Below are positions 4,446 to 5,999 of a stretch of 5,999 bases of DNA, in pieces; positions within the stretch are counted from its first letter, which is position 1; each line of letters opens with the position of its first letter. The notes under the pieces are model-generated. The model was given only the letters and a program-made list of their open reading frames with translations, made no database searches and had not been told where the DNA came from. This stretch comes from Desulfobacteraceae bacterium (lineage in GTDB: Bacteria > Desulfobacterota > Desulfobacteria > Desulfobacterales > UBA11574). The stretch spans positions 1 through 5,999 of the forward strand of contig PKTV01000542.1 of the NCBI GenBank assembly GCA_002868985.1, read 5' to 3'. A program made the translations under genes and the position numbers.

Positions 4446-5288
4446 ATGAAACGAAAATATGTTGTTTGTCTGTTGGCGATCTTAATTATTCCAGGTTTTT
4501 TTGCCCAGGGCCTCGCTTTTGTCGAATGGAATACTCATAAAACACTTAAATTGGATACACAGCCTCTTGACGTTGCAGTTTCCAAGAGTGGAAATTTGAT
4601 TTTCGTTCTCACCAAATCGGGAAAGATTCTAATCTATTCGTCTGACGGCAAACTAAAAGATAAGATCGATGTTGGAAATCATGTTGATCAAATCAAATCA
4701 GGTCCCGGAGAAGAATGGCTTTTTTTGAGCAGCCGTAAAAACAAAACGGTTGAAATCCTTCATGTTGATTTTATCCAGGATATCAATATCTCCGGGTCAC
4801 CATTTAAAGGGGTGGAGAATGCCCCGATAGCGATCGCTGTTTTCAGCGATTTCCAATGACCGTATTGCGCGAGGATTGTACCTCTACTTGAGCAGGTGCT
4901 CGAGAATAATACTGGAAAAGTAAAACTGGTTTTTAAAAATTTCCCTCTCAGAAGACATAAATATGCTATGAAAGCCTCTATGGCAGCTCTTGCGGCCGAC
5001 AAATCTGGCAAGTTCTGGAAGTTCCATGATCAGCTTTTTCTTGAACACGATAAATTGAGCGATCAAAAAATCAAAGAGATTGCTCGAAATCTTGGATTTA
5101 ATGGTGAAGATTTCGAAAAAATGATGAAGAATCCTAAAATTTTAGCCAACATACAACAGGACATTCTGGACGGGCGTCAGGCCGGTGTCAAGGGGACCCC
5201 GACGGTATTTGTTAATGGTCGACGTTTGAGGGATTGGAGCCTGAACGGGCTTCAGATGTTAATCGACAAGGAGTTGAAAAAAAGGTAA
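4446..5288 (+). CDS. DsbA-family (Thioredoxin_4) selenoprotein, UGA 4857-4859 read as selenocysteine
   Basis: An exported thiol-disulfide oxidoreductase of 280 residues. The frame from ATG 4446 to TAA 5286-5288 has one internal TGA, codon 138, at the first position of the active site: VFSDFQ-U-PYC, where family members have FSDFQCPYC. Downstream the same frame encodes the rest of the fold: the helix after the active site, LVFKNFPL, the helical insertion with FWKFHDQLF, the cis-proline loop VKGTPTVFVNG (P252), and a final helix. C141 is the resolving cysteine. Residues 1-24 are a signal peptide (hydrophobic core, cleavage near GLA). Residues about 25-120 look like one or two beta-propeller (NHL/YVTN-like) blades, an uncommon addition. 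The start is supported by AAGGAT at 4431-4436. A SECIS-like fold follows the UGA. DsbA-like selenoproteins are known in Deltaproteobacteria. The alternative is a nonsense mutation in a pseudogene. Its stop lies 13 nt from the stop of the convergent downstream gene. Confidence 0.88.
4857..4915 (+). promoter_or_regulatory. Sec codon UGA and candidate bacterial SECIS element
   Basis: The UGA is followed directly by a foldable segment. Lower stem: 4860-4867 pairs with 4907-4915 (eight pairs, one G-U, U4913 bulged). Inside it sit hairpin 1, GAGG (4871-4874) with CCUC (4881-4884) around AUUGUA, and hairpin 2, CUUGAGC (4887-4893) with GCUCGAG (4898-4904) around an AGGU tetraloop. Bacterial SECIS elements recruit SelB with Sec-tRNA through an apical loop with conserved G/GU. 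The GC-AGGU-GC top resembles the loop of E. coli fdhF, although here the loop G (4895) is about 36 nt from the UGA, near the far end of the usual range. Hairpin 1 has its loop G about 19 nt away and is an alternative contact. The fold was done by eye. Confidence 0.72.
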
Positions 5289-5301
5289 CACTTTTATCAT
5301 T

Positions 5302-5999
5302 CTATTCAATGGGGCTACAAATTTTAGTTCCCGGATCAATACTCCGGTCCGACCGGGTTATTAGAACCGTTGATGTGGTTGGTTCGGTATGCAAAACGAG
5401 TAACGATCCATGAATAATAGGCGTCAAAGGAAAAATTTCTTTGCTTTTCTTATCGAGCTTTTCTTTTTCCTGATAATATATACTGTATGATTGGCCGATC
5501 TCCACACCGTCTTGATCACCTTTATCGATGAATACGACGGTATGATCTCCAATGTTTTTTTCGCGCTCCTCAGATACAATGATTTTTCCATCCAAACCAT
5601 TTTTGCTTTGGGTCAGGGCAATTCTCGGTGACCGCTTTTTATACGGCATCAAAAGATCGTTCACTGCAATCGTCCGGTAAGATTTAACAACTCTGGCCAA
5701 AACAAAACCAGGCTCTTTTTTTGTAATTTCAACAACCCCCGTCAGATAGTGCTGGGTTCCGATAAGCGTTTTCGTTTCTTTATCTTCAATCGGCTTTAGA
5801 GTTCTATATACCGTATACTTTGTTCCCGGTTGGAGGGAATTATCAACATTTGGACGGATATAAACCAGATCCCCGACACCGATCAATTTTCTATCATCTT
5901 TGACTTTGAAGATTGTGCCCTTCGGAGTGATGGCTTGTTCTTTGATGAATCCGATACTGTTAATGGGAGAATAGTAATAATACAAAGTCTCTTTTGTCG
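5302..5999 (-). CDS. Probable LysM-associated envelope protein, C-terminal part, truncated by window edge
   Basis: About 231 C-terminal residues are visible. The frame stays open through the right edge (TKETL precedes YYYYSPINS), so the real start lies outside, and the in-frame TTG at 5983-5985 is not a credible start. The sequence is rich in beta-strand patterns, with recurring segments LIGVGDLVYIRP, IGTQHYLTGVVEITKK, VNDLLMPYKKRSP and DKGDQDGVEIGQSYSIYYQ, and ends GTKICSPIE. From memory this matches the C-terminal region of LysM-containing envelope proteins common in sulfate-reducing Desulfobacterales, where the N-terminus holds a signal peptide and a LysM peptidoglycan-binding module. Neither can be seen here, so the assignment rests on the C-terminus alone and the function is unknown. 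It is convergent with the selenoprotein gene, with 13 nt between the stops and no clear terminator. Confidence 0.6.
   Translation of the reverse strand, partial: TKETLYYYYSPINSIGFIKEQAITPKGTIFKVKDDRKLIGVGDLVYIRPNVDNSLQPGTKYTVYRTLKPIEDKETKTLIGTQHYLTGVVEITKKEPGFVLARVVKSYRTIAVNDLLMPYKKRSPRIALTQSKNGLDGKIIVSEEREKNIGDHTVVFIDKGDQDGVEIGQSYSIYYQEKEKLDKKSKEIFPLTPIIHGSLLVLHTEPTTSTVLITRSDRSIDPGTKICSPIE

Noticed and set aside
4446..4859. Reading this as a complete 137-residue exported protein ending at TGA 4859, with a separate gene at 4896-5288.
   Set aside because: The second ORF lacks a ribosome binding site and a full thioredoxin fold, begins in the middle of a helix, and is in frame with the first. 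The stop falls on the catalytic Cys codon, so a single selenoprotein explains both better.
5983..5985. TTG at 5983-5985 (minus strand) as the start of the last gene.
   Set aside because: The frame remains open to the window edge, there is no ribosome binding site, and no signal peptide follows, so the gene continues to the right.

Overview
The window looks like a chromosomal segment from an anaerobic deltaproteobacterium (Desulfobacterota, most likely Desulfobacterales-like). The pointers are a probable selenocysteine-containing DsbA-family protein, a sigma-54-type promoter in front of a pilus-ATPase gene, a 4Fe-4S-type PurF C-terminus beside a radical SAM gene, a DUF4124 protein, and a C-terminal domain resembling LysM-associated envelope proteins of that group. 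This placement is an inference from gene content; no rRNA or other marker is present.

Layout: (1) 1-327 (+) is the C-terminal end of an amidophosphoribosyltransferase (purF), cut by the left edge. It is followed after 48 nt by a radical SAM protein with a cysteine-rich SPASM-like C-terminus (376-1377, +). (2) 1378-1731 is non-coding and holds a close match to a sigma-54 promoter (1582-1597), an upstream dyad and leader hairpins. It leads into a 530-residue pilus-retraction-type ATPase with an extra N-terminal MshEN-like domain (1732-3324, +). (3) 3325-3569 is non-coding and largely occupied by a 167-bp MITE-like element with terminal inverted repeats (3367-3533). (4) 3570-4115 (-) is an exported DUF4124/coiled-coil protein. 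It is divergent from (5) 4446-5288 (+), an exported thiol-disulfide oxidoreductase whose reading frame is interrupted by one UGA exactly where the first active-site cysteine should be. (6) 5302-5999 (-) is the C-terminal part of a probable envelope protein that runs off the right edge.

The main result is item 5. Conventional gene calling splits this locus into two unrelated-looking ORFs (4446-4859 and 4896-5288). They are in the same frame, and reading UGA 4857-4859 as selenocysteine restores the active site U-P-Y-C and a complete DsbA/Thioredoxin_4 fold with its cis-proline loop. A three-way-junction RNA fold beginning at the base right after the UGA, with a 7-bp apical hairpin capped by AGGU, is a good candidate bacterial SECIS element. 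A near-consensus sigma-70 promoter (TTGACA-17-TATGAT) lies upstream. The protein also carries an unusual N-terminal propeller-like segment.

The genes do not form one pathway. The purF/radical SAM pair may be co-transcribed. The pilus ATPase appears to be a stand-alone, sigma-54-controlled unit. The last three genes all encode probable envelope or periplasmic proteins but lie on alternating strands.
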